A stretch of DNA of 64,000 bases from Rhodotorula mucilaginosa (taxonomy: Eukaryota; Basidiomycota; Microbotryomycetes; Sporidiobolales; Sporidiobolaceae). Position numbers and translations under genes: made by a program. Position 1 is the first letter of the stretch. Each line of letters begins with the position of its first letter. The notes under the pieces were generated by a model. That model saw only the letters and a program-made list of their open reading frames with translations, was not told where the DNA came from and searched no databases. This document shows, one piece after another, positions 31,791-42,237 of this stretch. The DNA is taken from NCBI GenBank assembly GCA_034406715.1, contig CP137866.1:1515985-1579984 (forward strand), written 5' to 3'.

Positions 31791-33240
31791 TTCTTGCTCG
31801 ATCTCAGAGATTGACATCTCTTCTCTTCTCTTCCCCCCAAGCTACGCACATCCCGAAGGCCATCCGTCGGTTCAGACCGCCTCGCTTCTTTTCCGCCTTC
31901 TTGTTCAGGTCCGGCAACAGTTTCCTCACACGGACCAAGACCAACAGGCACCAAGATGGCGCGATCGAGAGGAGCTTGTTCCCCGCGCTGCTGAGAGGAG
32001 CGCACCGGCTCGATCCTCGGTGAGTTGCCCAACGAGGCGTACTGGAAACCTGAATACGGCTCTTTCCTCCGCCAGCTTGTCTTGCCTTGTCACCTACAGG
32101 CGAGCGAACGTCCGGAATCGGCGAGGAAACAAAGTGTCGCCTTTGTCGCACGCGGGTTGCTGAGGAGGTAGGCGAGGCTGGGTGATTTTCTTGGCTGCCT
32201 CTACTTGGTTGGCTTTTTGACCATGAGAACTTGGAATTTATCCTATCCATGAGAAACCCATGTGCATACAGGGACACGTACCCTGAGGAGCGGGTTGTCC
32301 ACGCTGCGGTGCACAACCGGACAAGCGACACCGGCCAACTCTCACCCGCAGTCAAGCACTTTTCGCATTTCCGTCTCCTGTTGGGCAGGGTCTGCGCGCT
32401 GTGAGACCGCGCCAGCTCCGCCAAAGGCTGCAACTACGCAACTCTCTCCCCCAGAGAACCCGACTCCCCGGCCCCAGCGGTGCAAATCCTCTTGGCCTTC
32501 CTTGTCAAGATAATCAACTCTGTGAGCGAAAGAGCCACAGAGCGCCTGCTCCTTCTTGTCCGGCATTTCCGCCGCTCCCTTGACAATCACATTCTACACC
32601 AAAAAGCTTTTGTAGCCCGCTTGGGGTGTCAACTGCTGGAAGCGGGCGAAGTTGAGCGCGAATCAATCATTGGCGCTGATTTGATTGCTTCGCAAGCCGC
32701 GCTAGTGCCATTCCGCTCTCGGGACAAGCACCGGCACAAGCACTGTTGGGGGTTCAAAAGACTTCTCTCGTAATGCAATGTAGACTTTTTGCCCCATGTG
32801 AATGCGCATCTGCCTAGAGGACATGACTATAAGAGCTTGACTGCAATTTGTCTTCCCTCTTTAATTGGATAAACAAGCATATAACCTGAACAGACATTGG
32901 ATTCATATGAAAGATTTATACAGGCAAGAGAGCGTGACTTTTCATCAAACAGAAAAGGTTTACACTGGCCGACCTGACCCAAGCACGATCTCACTCCGCA
33001 CCAACCTCAGCCTCCTGACCCTCCATGCTGGCAGCCTCGGCACACTTAACGAACACACCAGCTGGACCGCGGTGGGAGATAGTCAAGGGTACGTCAACGA
33101 CAGAACCCCATTCCTCGGTGTCAAAGTTATCGCTGGGTTTGTTGGAAACATGTTTGACAAGGTCAGGATGAGCGAGAGCCCAATCCTTGTTGACCATCCA
33201 GCGCTCAACCCCCGTGGGCGACAGCTTTGTCTTTGTGACC
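31791..33240. other. Stretch between LINE copies A and B
   Basis: About 1.45 kb. The only part with structure I can support is its right end, 32991-33240, which is the downstream half of the ORF split by LINE copy B. The remainder has short open frames without recognisable domains. Confidence 0.4.
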
Positions 33241-34383
33241 TCAGAGAAGCCACGGGTAGATAGATAAGTCTTGTTTCAAGTCATATCGAGCTAGAGAGCC
33301 CATGTAGACCAAGGATACTACTCAAAGTGGGGTAAGCGAGGAAAGGCCCGAAGAAAAAACCTCCTCATTGAGGCAGGAAAATCAGGTAGGAAAGAGTGAG
33401 GGGTATAGGTAGGGGGGAGAGGAAGAGGGTGCACAGCGAGGGATAATGGGTGGGAGACTCAGCTAGACGGGTCCTCGGAGGGCGGGGAGTAGAGGGAGTC
33501 GAAACGGCCGGAGTCGGCCAGGAAGCGGAGTGTAGCCTTTGTTGCGCGCGGGTCGCTAAGGAGGTATGCGAGCGAGAGGGATTTGAGCCGGAGGGAGGAA
33601 AGAAGGGCGGTGCGCGGTGTGGCGTAGAGTGGGCAGTGGAGGAAGAAATGTTCTCGAGTCTCTGGCTCGCTGCCGCAAGCGCAAAGGAGGCGTTCGGGCT
33701 CGAAGTGCGCCTTGTAGGCGCCGAGGTCACAGGCGCCGGTGCGGAGTCGAGTGAGCAGGGTCGACTGGCGGCGCGAGAGCGAAGAGTGGAAGCGAGAGAA
33801 GGAAGGACCAGGAGGGGAGGAGGCGACGGCGCGAAGTTGGCCGCCCGTCGGTGACGACGCCCAAAGTGCCGACCAGGTGGATTTTTGAGCTGTTTTGAAC
33901 GCGGATCAGCCTGCAGAGAGGCTTCTGGGTAGTAAGCGGCCGTGTCTGATCTCGCCAGAGCTGTTGAGAGGTGGTGAGGGCGAGATGGCTGGCTGCTCGG
34001 ATGACGTCCTCCCAAGTCCAGCTCGGCCTCCTTCTCCCTCCTCCTCGTCGCTTTTGTCGCTGCTGTCACTCGTGCACGATGTCGCGTACTCGTGGCGATA
34101 CGCTAGGCTCAGAGAAGCCACGGGCCTTGTTCTGTACCTGCCTAGTCATCCCGCTCTTGGTCTCCTTCTCCATGTAATTGAGGATGTTGTCCAGCTGGAC
34201 CGAGCGGTGCTCCGGAGGGAATTGGCGGCACAAGCGACTCGCAGCAGGACCTGTGTCGGAGTCCTCGGTGTCCTCATTGCTGAAGAGATCATGCTGGCAG
34301 AGCGTCTGCGCCTTTGGGATCTTGAGGACAGTTCCTGCTGCCGTTCTGCAGTTGCGGCAACCGAATTGGTCTATACTGTACAT
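32991..34383 (-). pseudogene. ORF of unknown family interrupted by LINE copy B
   Basis: Minus-strand reading starts near 34383 with a Cys-containing segment (QFGCRNCRTA) and reaches GFSE at the target site, 34108-34124. Beyond the 850 bp LINE insertion the same frame resumes at the second target-site copy, 33241-33257, and runs on through VTKTKLSPTGVERWMVNKDW and WGSVVDVPLTISHR to a stop at 32991. Without the insertion and one target-site copy the two parts form one frame of about 170 codons. I do not recognise the family. It may itself be part of an older transposon. Confidence 0.5.
33258..34107 (-). mobile_element. LINE copy B, 5'-truncated, with 17 bp target-site duplication
   Basis: Read on the minus strand it starts inside the region downstream of RNase H and encodes the zinc-knuckle tail (CACGSEPETREHFFLHC, LADSGRFDSLYSPP). 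It ends in the family 3' UTR with hairpin 33361-33378 and a tail of ATCT repeats. Its 234-codon shadow frame is nearly identical to that of copy C. It is bounded by perfect 17 bp direct repeats CTCAGAGAAGCCACGGG at 33241-33257 and 34108-34124, the signature of target-primed insertion. Confidence 0.9.
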
Positions 34384-34493
34384 TCAAAACCCCTTACCTC
34401 TACTATAGAGGAAGATTAGGCCCCTTAACACCCAAAGTGTTAAAGCAAACCGGAAGAATTGCAGGGACAGGTCACTGACCCGATCTGCAGCGG

Positions 34494-34815
34494 TAGATAG
34501 ATAATTCGCGTTTCAAGTCATATCGAGCTATAGAAGCCCATGTAGACCGTGGATACTACTCAGAGTGAGGGAAGCGAGGGAAGGCCCGAATAAAAAACCT
34601 CCTCATTGAGGCAGGAAAATCAGGTTGGAAAGAATGAGGGGTATATGTGAGAGGGAGAGGGAGAGGGGGATGTAGGGAGAGGTATGATGGGGGCAAACTC
34701 AACTAGACGGGTCATCTGGGGGCGGGGAGTAGAGCGAGTCGAAACGGCCCGAGTCGGCGAGGAAGCGGAGTGTTGGCTTTGTTGCGCGCGGGTCGCTGAG
34801 CAGGTAGGCAAGGGA
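34494..34815 (-). mobile_element. LINE copy F, short 5'-truncated 3' end
   Basis: Minus-strand fragment holding the last ~25 codons (LADSGRFDSLYSPP version), the 3' UTR, hairpin 34598-34615 and tail starting at 34494. More diverged than B and C. No clear target-site duplication. Confidence 0.75.
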
Positions 34816-34819
34816 TGGT

Positions 34820-34876
34820 GCGGAGCTCACTACGGCATCTACTCCAGCGCGGAGCTCACTACGGCATCTACTCCAG
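34820..34876. repeat. 28 bp tandem duplication, 1 bp spacer
   Basis: The unit beginning GCGGAGCTCACTACGGCATC and ending TACTCCAG occurs at 34820-34847 and 34849-34876, directly beside the 5' end of LINE copy F. Confidence 0.8.
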
Positions 34877-36510
34877 TCAATGGAGATGTAGTGAGAACGT
34901 GAGGCGATCCAGGGATCCGCATGTTCCATTTTTTGCTTGCGCGCTTTGGTAAGTCCCTTCGCCAGGCCATTCTGCTCTCTGAACTTCTTGTTGAGCGTTT
35001 TGACAACCTCCTTGGCGTGCTTGAGCAGCTCTGCCTCAGACCAATATCCGGGTCATTCAGTTTTGGAGCCTCCTCAAGCATGCGCACAGTCTCAATGTCT
35101 GCCCACACCAATTGAATACAGAAGAGTAAGCTACCTGTCCCTGTTCTGCATCCTTGCAAGTTTGAACCTGACCGACGCACCTCCTACTTGGTGAAGTGTT
35201 TGTTTGGCGGAGCGATGGACACAAGCTCTGACCGAGTGGGCCTGAAGAACGCAACAGGGGGCTTGAACTGGGTTGAGCGCTTGACTTGCTGCGGGCGAGA
35301 CGTTTGACGGAGCGGTGTTTCAGGCGGCAAAGGCTCGGAGTCCAGATTCTTGAATCGGAGTTGGACTAGGCTCAAGGCAAGCGCAGGTAAGGTTGAGTAC
35401 AGAGGGGAAAAGAGACTCTGACCGCCGGGTTTGCCGTGGACTGTCCGCAAGAAATAGGCTCAAGCTCAAGTTCCGTTTAGGCGAGTCGCGAGTCAACGCG
35501 CACGACCGCTCTCACCAACGCTTCCTCCTCTATCTATCTCTTTGGTCTACATGGGCTCTTCTATCTATCCGCACCCGGCAACACCGCTTCCATGTGATTT
35601 GACTGCTCCAGGTGTCCTCACACCCTAGGTACATGTGCAAATAGCCTTTAGGGTGTTACGAGTCCTGGCGGGTGCAGGAGGGATCAAACACTTGAGTGTT
35701 TGTTGACTGACTTCTGAGTCCTGTTGCCAGGCAGCGCGAGGCGCATTCAAGACCAGATGGCACCTTTGCTCAAACCTAGCACGACATACACTTGTGTAAC
35801 ACCCGGCCAAGTACGCACAACTTGTTGCAAGGACTCTTGACCTGGTGAGATTGTTCAAATTGCACCACAAGCAATTCACTGGCATTCCTTTTGCTTTCAC
35901 AGCATGTGCAGACTGACAGAAGGTGAGACCAAAGGTGAGTCAACTTCAGGCAACCACTGGCGGGCCTGCTGACTCCCCCTTGTTCCCCAGAGCAGAGCCT
36001 GCGTGACCATCGGTAAGCACGAACGCAATCTCACAGTTGTCACAAGCTCTAGAAAAGCACCCTGTGCCTCACAGCCTCCTCCTACCTGCGCTACTGTAGG
36101 TCTCTCGCTCTCTGCTGTGACTTGCAGAAGGCTGGGCGTTGATACTGACTTATCTCGTTTGTTTGCAGATGCTCAACGCTGAGCGGCCTGTCCTCCCGAC
36201 CTGGAAACCCGCGCAAGGACTTGAGACCGACCGATGACAAGGCAAAGGTGAAGGACAACGAGGACGGAGAAGCCCCATATTTGCCGGAGACGAAAGCGGG
36301 CAAGGTCGAGGTCGAGGTCGAAGGCGATTGCTAGGGCGAGGGCGCAAACGGTGGTCAGCGAGGAGGCGAGCACGGGAGCGAGGGTGAGTCAAGGGGTGAG
36401 AAGAGGCAAACTGGAAGCAGGGAGACAGAAGCCTGATTCGAGCCTGATTCGAGCCTGGTTCGAGCCTGGTTTTGATAGCGTGAGCGAGAGTGATTTGAGA
36501 GCAACAGGGC
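34877..36510. other. Gene-free stretch between LINE copies F and D
   Basis: About 1.6 kb with only short, unconvincing open frames on both strands. A short LINE-3'-end-like shred (TCTATCTATCT...GGTCTACATGGGCTC) lies near 35529-35570. Nothing else can be supported. Confidence 0.4.
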
Positions 36511-36516
36511 ACAAAC

Positions 36517-37284
36517 GGATCGCCGCCCGAGCGCCTTCAACGCAAGACCGCGACCTCAGCGACGGACGTCTCGGTGGCGGCTGGGAGCTCCCCAGAAGCG
36601 TCTCGGCGATATGGGCTAGCTACCGAGCCGCTCTCCACCAGCAATGGGCCAAGGAATGGTCTGCAGCAACGACCGGCGCCGGTCTTCGCGCGATCGCCAG
36701 ATCCCCTCCCGGCCCTTCCTTCTCTCGATTCCATGCTCAGCTCACCCGTCGGCAATCGACCCTGCTTTCCCGACTACGCACCGGCGTATGCGACCTTGGC
36801 GCCTACCGCGCGCACTTTGATCCGGACAAGGAACTGTGCGAGTGCGGAGAAGTTGAGTCCCGGGAACACTTCCTCCTCCTCTGCCCTCTCTACGCCGCTC
36901 CTCGCGCCACCCTCCTCTCAGAACTTCGCAAGCCCACCCTCCCACCCATCGCCTTCCTGCTCAGCGACCCCTCCGCCACCAAGGCGACTCTCCGCTTCCT
37001 TGCCAACTCGGGGCGATTCGACTCGCTCTACTCGCCGCCAGCAGACCCCCCTCTTTCTGGATAGCCCCCCCCCCCTCCTCTTTTTGCTTGACCCGCCACC
37101 ATAGCCCATCACTCTGCCTCCACCATATACCCTTGTCCCTTTACTCCAACTCGATTTTCCTGACTCAGACGAGCAGGTTTTTTCTTCGGGCCTCTCCTTG
37201 CCTCTCCCACTTTGAGTAGTACCCTCGGTCTACATGGGCTCTCTAGCTCGACATGACTTGAAACTTGATTGATCTATCTATCTA
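36517..37284 (+). mobile_element. LINE copy D, 5'-truncated
   Basis: Encodes the C-terminal region from WASYRAALHQQWAKEW through the zinc knuckle CECGEVESREHFLLLC to LANSGRFDSLYSPP and a stop near 37064. A C-run, 3' UTR hairpin 37159-37177 and ATCT tail follow. Possible 6 bp target duplication ACAAAC at 36511-36516 and 37285-37290 (weak because short). It belongs to the A/D/E subfamily and is almost identical to inverted copy E. Confidence 0.82.
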
Positions 37285-37872
37285 ACAAACAATTCAAGCG
37301 TCATTCGAGGCCAGATTGGCAGAGCTCGAAGCAGCGGTGGGTAGAGAGGGTAGCAGAGCATCAGTTCAAGAGGTGGCTCGAGAGGCACTCAACCCGGTGT
37401 CGAGCCACCCCCGCTCAAGCCAGCAAGGCCGAAACCGCCTCAAAGCACCCCTGGTGCGTGACAGAGCTCAAGACGCTTTTGAATCAGGGTACTGGCTCAA
37501 GACCTGATTCATTTTTTGTTTGCACCACCCTCGAAACACCCCCGGTTCGAGACTACCTTGAACCTCCGCAAACCCCCACTCGAGACAGGTCAGGAACCTG
37601 GACTGCCTGTAAGCTGCTAAGAGGTGGTGCCCAGGGCTGCTAGTGGGTAGCATATGCAAATGAAGGACAATGAGCTGATCACTTCAAGTGCAGCCAAGGC
37701 AATGAAGCAGTCAGTGTCGTGGTTGTGGATTCTTTCAGGCCTTAAAAGTAGGCCTTATTGGCAGGCAGGTCCATCAAAATTGGTTGCCTTCAATGTGGTA
37801 GGGCTGAACATGCTGCGCCAACTACTGCTCCAGCACTGGACCAAAAAGGCCAAAGTTCAAACTTATCACCAC
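37285..37872. other. Spacer between inverted LINE copies D and E
   Basis: About 590 bp of unique sequence without a recognisable gene. It would form the loop if D and E paired. Confidence 0.45.
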
Positions 37873-37879
37873 TCGCAAG

Positions 37880-38618
37880 ATAGATAGATAGATCAATCAA
37901 GTTTCAAGTCATGTCGAGCTAGAGAGCCCATGTAGACCGAGGGTACTACTCAAAGTGGGAGAGGCAAGGAGAGGCCCGAAGAAAAAACCTGCTCGTCTGA
38001 GTCAGGAAAATCGAGTTGGAGTAAAGGGACAAGGGTATATGGTGGAGGCAGAGTGATGGGCTATGGTGGCGGGTCAAGCAAAAAGAGGAGGGGGGGGGGG
38101 GCTATCCAGAAAGAGGGGGGTCTGCTGGCGGCGAGTAGAGCGAGTCGAATCGCCCCGAGTTGGCAAGGAAGCGGAGAGTCGCCTTGGTGGCGGAGGGGTC
38201 GCTGAGCAGGAAGGCGATGGGTGGGAGGGTGGGCTTGCGAAGTTCTGAGAGGAGGGTGGCGCGAGGAGCGGCGTAGAGAGGGCAGAGGAGGAGGAAGTGT
38301 TCCCGGGACTCAACTTCTCCGCACTCGCACAGTTCCTTGTCCGGATCAAAGTGCGCGCGGTAGGCGCCAAGGTCGCATACGCCGGTGCGTAGTCGGGAAA
38401 GCAGGGTCGATTGCCGACGGGTGAGCTGAGCATGGAATCGAGAGAAGGAAGGGCCGGGAGGGGATCTGGCGATCGCGCGAAGACCGGCGCCGGTCGTTGC
38501 TGCAGACCATTCCTTGGCCCATTGCTGGTGGAGAGCGGCTCGGTAGCTAGCCCATATCGCCGAGACGCTTCTGGGGAGCTCCCAGCCGCCACCGAGACGT
38601 CCGTCGCCGAGGTCGCGG
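37880..38618 (-). mobile_element. LINE copy E, 5'-truncated, inverted relative to copy D
   Basis: Near-identical to copy D over its whole length, on the opposite strand; the 170-odd-codon frames of the two copies match almost residue for residue. Hairpin at 37988-38006, tail beginning at 37880. Possible 7 bp target duplication TCGCAAG at 37873-37879 and 38619-38625. Confidence 0.85.
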
Positions 38619-38931
38619 TCGCAAGCTAGTAACCGGCTTTCACTCTCAAACCCCTTCCTGCTTGGGGGACCTGTCTTGGCTCCCTTCCCATGTGCCTGCA
38701 TCAGTATAGTGGGTTCTGCTTGGCCCCTCAAGCATTTCCCTCTTGTCTTGCCAATTTGGCTGGCATCCCAGGAACCTCCTTGACCTCGGTCAGGAGGCAA
38801 GTCTCGGATTCTGAACTTTATAGTCTCAGGGTTGAAAAAACTTGTTTACTCTAAACTGTGAGCTTGGTCTGCTATCAGAGTATGATCTTGGATGGCAGGG
38901 TCTCGGCCTTCTTCTGAAGGACTGGGTGAGT

Positions 38932-40403
38932 CGCAGGCCGTGGCACCGTGGGTCGAGTCGCCGTCGACGGTCGAAATCCGAGTCGCCCTGTCGAAAGAGG
39001 AGGCGATTACCGCGCACACCCGGCTGCTTGAGTCGCTTGGAAAAGACGATGTGGTCGCCTACTCCGACGGGAGTCTGATGGACGGGGTGGCCGGCAGCGG
39101 GGTCGCGCTGCGAGTGGAACGAGAGGGAGAAGTGCTGTGGGCGTCGAGGAGGCGAGGACTCGGTCAGCACATCGGCATCTATGACGCCGAGCTCGAAGGC
39201 CTGCGTATAGCCGTCTCTTGCGCCCCCCAGCTGCTCCCTGTCGACCTTCCGTCTACCCTACACATCCTTGCCGACAACCTCGCCGCCGTTTCTGACCCCA
39301 TCAACCATCGGCCCTCCCCCGGCCAGCCCCTGCGCCTCGCGATTCGCCTGCTGCTCGGAAACCTCACCAAGACTCACCAACAAGCTCGGGTCGTCGTCCA
39401 CTGGGTGCCCGGGCACGTAGGAGTCGAGGGGAACGAGCGAGCCGACGACTTAGCGAAGGAGGCGGTGCAAGGGGTGGGCGCTCGTCTCAAAGCGCTGGCG
39501 GACCGGCGGAGGCGCGAGAAGCAGGCAAGCCGGGGCTATCGCACCCTACCGTATCGCCACGAGTACGCGACATCGTGCACGAGTGACAGCAGCGACAAAA
39601 GCGACGAGGAGGAGGGAGAAGGAGGCCGAGCTGGACTTGGGAGGACGTCATCCGAGCAGCCAGCCATCTCGCCCTCACCACCTCTCAACAGCTCTGGCGA
39701 GATCAGACACGGCCGCTTACTACCCAGAAGCCTCTCTGCAGGCTGGTCCGCGTTCAAAACAGCTCAAAAATCCACCTGGTCGGCACTTTGGGCGTCGTCA
39801 CCGACGGGCGGCCAACTTCGCGCCGTCGCCTCCTCCCCTCCTGGTCCTTCCTTCTCTCGCTTCCACTCTTCGCTCTCGCGCCGCCAGTCGACCCTGCTCA
39901 CTCGACTCCGCACCGGCGCCTGTGACCTCGGCGCCTACAAGGCGCACTTCGAGCCCGAACGCCTCCTTTGCGCTTGCGGCAGCGAGCCAGAGACTCGAGA
40001 ACATTTCTTCCTCCACTGCCCACTCTACGCCACACCGCGCACCGCCCTTCTTTCCTCCCTCCGGCTCAAATCCCTCTCGCTCGCATACCTCCTTAGCGAC
40101 CCGCGCGCAACAAAGGCTACACTCCGCTTCCTGGCCGACTCCGGCCGTTTCGACTCCCTCTACTCCCCGCCCTCCGAGGACCCGTCTAGCTGAGTCTCCC
40201 ACCCATTATCCCTCGCTGTGCACCCTCTTCCTCTCCCCCCCTTACCTATACCCCTCACTCTTTCCTACCTGATTTTCCTGCGTCAATGAGGAGGTTTTTT
40301 CTTCGGGCCTTTCCTCGCTTACCCCACTTTGAGTAGTATCCTTGGTCTACATGGGCTCTCTAGCTCGATATGACTTGAAACAAGACTTATCTATCTATCT
40401 ATC
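38932..40403 (+). mobile_element. LINE copy C, 5'-truncated but with intact RNase H domain
   Basis: Encodes an uninterrupted RNase H (DDVVAYSDGSLMDGVAGSGVA, GIYDAELEGLRIAVS, LHILADNLAAV, VHWVPGHVGVEGNERADDLAK) and the CACGSEPETREHFFLHC zinc knuckle up to the stop near 40191. Then come the 3' UTR, hairpin 40277-40294 and ATCT tail. It is flanked by a perfect 12 bp duplication GACTGGGTGAGT at 38920-38931 and 40404-40415. The upstream ATG at 38892 lies in flanking DNA, so this is not a host gene. Copy B appears to be a close sister. Confidence 0.9.
40277..40294 (+). other. LINE 3' UTR stem-loop (copy C)
   Basis: CCT-g-CGTC-AAT-GAGG-AGG followed by TTTTTT: the same fold as copies B and F (CCT-g-CCTC-AAT-GAGG-AGG) with one mismatch in the stem. 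Confidence 0.7.
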
Positions 40404-40573
40404 GACTGGGTGAGTACCTCCTTGCCCTTGTTCTAACTTCTGCCCCTTGACAGGGGAGGTCCTTTCGACCTTGCTCAGGGTTGTTTGGCTTATGAAGGTG
40501 GTGAAAGCGAGAGATACAAGTGCTAGCAGCATAGAAGCTGAGGCTGGGTGGCGAGAAAGAAGGGGACACTGGC

Positions 40574-41700
40574 TAGATAGATAGATAAAACAACTTTCAA
40601 GCCATATCAAGCTAGAGAGCCCATGTTAGAGAGCCCATGTGGACCGCTGGTAGTACATAAAGTGCCAAAAATGAGGAAAGGCCTGGAAAAAAAAAAAGAA
40701 AAAAAAAACCTGCTTTCTCTGCCTCGTTTATTCCCTCTTCTTATCTGTTCCCGCCCATTTGTGCCTCTAGCACCCTTTGCCGGCATGGGCTCCTATAGCT
40801 TGATATCACTTGAACAAGAACTATCTATCTGTCTATCTATCTCCAACTCACAAAATTCCACCCTCTCCTACCTCCTTGGCAACACAAGTGCGACAAAGGC
40901 AACACTCCGCACTCTGGCTGTTTCAACTCACTCTACTGCCTGCCCCGGCACGAGCTGTCTAGCTCAGTTCTTCCCTCCACCATAGACTCTGCACACCCTC
41001 TCCCTCTCCCTTACCCTCTTCCCAATACCCCTCATTCTTTCTGCTCGATTTCCCTGAGTTGCTGACGCAAGAGAGACAAGTGGAAACAGTTGAAGGCAAG
41101 GTCGGGAGAGGGGAGGTCATCACACAAAGTTGGGCACAGTGAGGGAAGTCAACCAGGGAGGTGCCCTAGCCACCTTTTGCACCGCTTTGAAGGGAGACCA
41201 CTCACAGGAAGGCTCCTGGGTAGCAGCGCCTGTGTCCGATGGATCCAGAGCTGTCGGTGGGCAGTGACGTCAAGGTGGCGGCTGGTCATGGGCCTGAGTG
41301 TTGCCCGACACGCAAAGATCCTCGGGGCCCACTTTGTCCACCAATGCAAAAAGGACCAGAACGGCCAAGTCGCTGGCCACAACTTGATTACCCCCCCCCC
41401 CGGGAGGATCAATCTGTTTAGTTTCTGAATTCTGTTTCCCCCTGATCCACACTATACCCCTCATTTTTTCCCAACCTGATTTTCCTGACTCAAGGAGCAG
41501 GTTTTTTCTTTGGTCCTTTTCCTCGCTTCCCTCACTTTGTGTAGCTGAGTGTAGCATCCGCAGTCTACATAGGCTCTCTAGCTCAACATGACTCGAAACA
41601 TGAATTATCTATCTATCCCACGCAACAAAGGCGACACTCCGTTTCCTCACCACCTCCGGTCGGTTTGACTCGCTTTACTGTCCGCCATTGGATGTCCCGC
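40574..41700. mobile_element. Cluster of short LINE 3'-end fragments (G-K)
   Basis: Shreds of the same family: about 40574-40713 (-, 3' UTR with an expanded A-tract), 40780-40842 (+, 3' end and tail), 40863-41070 (+, degraded C-terminus and UTR), 41430-41617 (+, UTR with hairpin 41484-41501 and tail) and 41618-41700 (+, part of the C-terminal coding end). Some abut one another, as if later copies inserted next to the tails of earlier ones. Confidence 0.65.
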
Positions 41701-41994
41701 GGCGCAACATGGGAACCGGAGAACCACACCAAGAACCTCCTCCCCTTATGACGTGAGGAGGCATGAGCGCAACAAGTAATAATCGCCTCTGAATGTCTGC
41801 AGATGTACATTAATCTTCTCTGCTCTGACTGTAATCTACTCCTCCTAGCTCTCAGGCCTGCTGCCCCTTGGCCGCCGAAAGTTCTTGGCCTGCTGAGCAA
41901 GAAAGGAGAAAGATAACGATACGCAGCTTCAGCTAGTTAGACACTGTAAAGCTTGCTATATGTCCGAGGCAGCCCGTGGCGGCAAAAAAGCTGG

Positions 41995-42088
41995 TGATGT
42001 CAGTGGGATTCGAACCCACGCCGTTTCCGACTAGCGAATTCTCGAAAGAACCTGAAGCTAGCGCCTTAGACCACTCGGCCATAACACC
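41995..42088 (-). tRNA. tRNA-Leu (anticodon CAG), copy 2, with 14 nt intron
   Basis: Same mature sequence as the gene at 27751-27842, including A box TGGCCGAGTGGTC and T-arm GTGGGTTCGAATCCCAC. The intron after position 37 is about 14 nt (TTCTTTCGAGAATT) rather than 12. It diverges from DOP1, whose start codon is 150 bp away. Confidence 0.92.
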
Positions 42089-42237
42089 ATCCGATGCAAG
42101 CAGATTCAAAATTGTTATATAGATCGAGTTACTTGGAGACACCGCCCTCATCATCTCGCACCGCTTCGCCTGTTCAAGTATCTTCTCGTTACAATCCACT
42201 GTGCTCTTGCTCTGTGCAGTGCTCGGGCGACGGAGGC

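Noticed and set aside
36351-37064. 237-codon plus-strand ORF
   Set aside because: Its C-terminal part is the LINE copy D C-terminus; the N-terminal part is flanking DNA read in frame by chance. Not a host gene.
38892-40193. 433-codon ORF starting MAGSRPSSEG
   Set aside because: The start lies in flanking DNA upstream of the 12 bp target duplication; the body is LINE copy C. Annotated as mobile element instead.
25364-42100. CRISPR array or prophage-like island
   Set aside because: Eukaryotic chromosome; repeats are transposon copies, not regularly spaced units.
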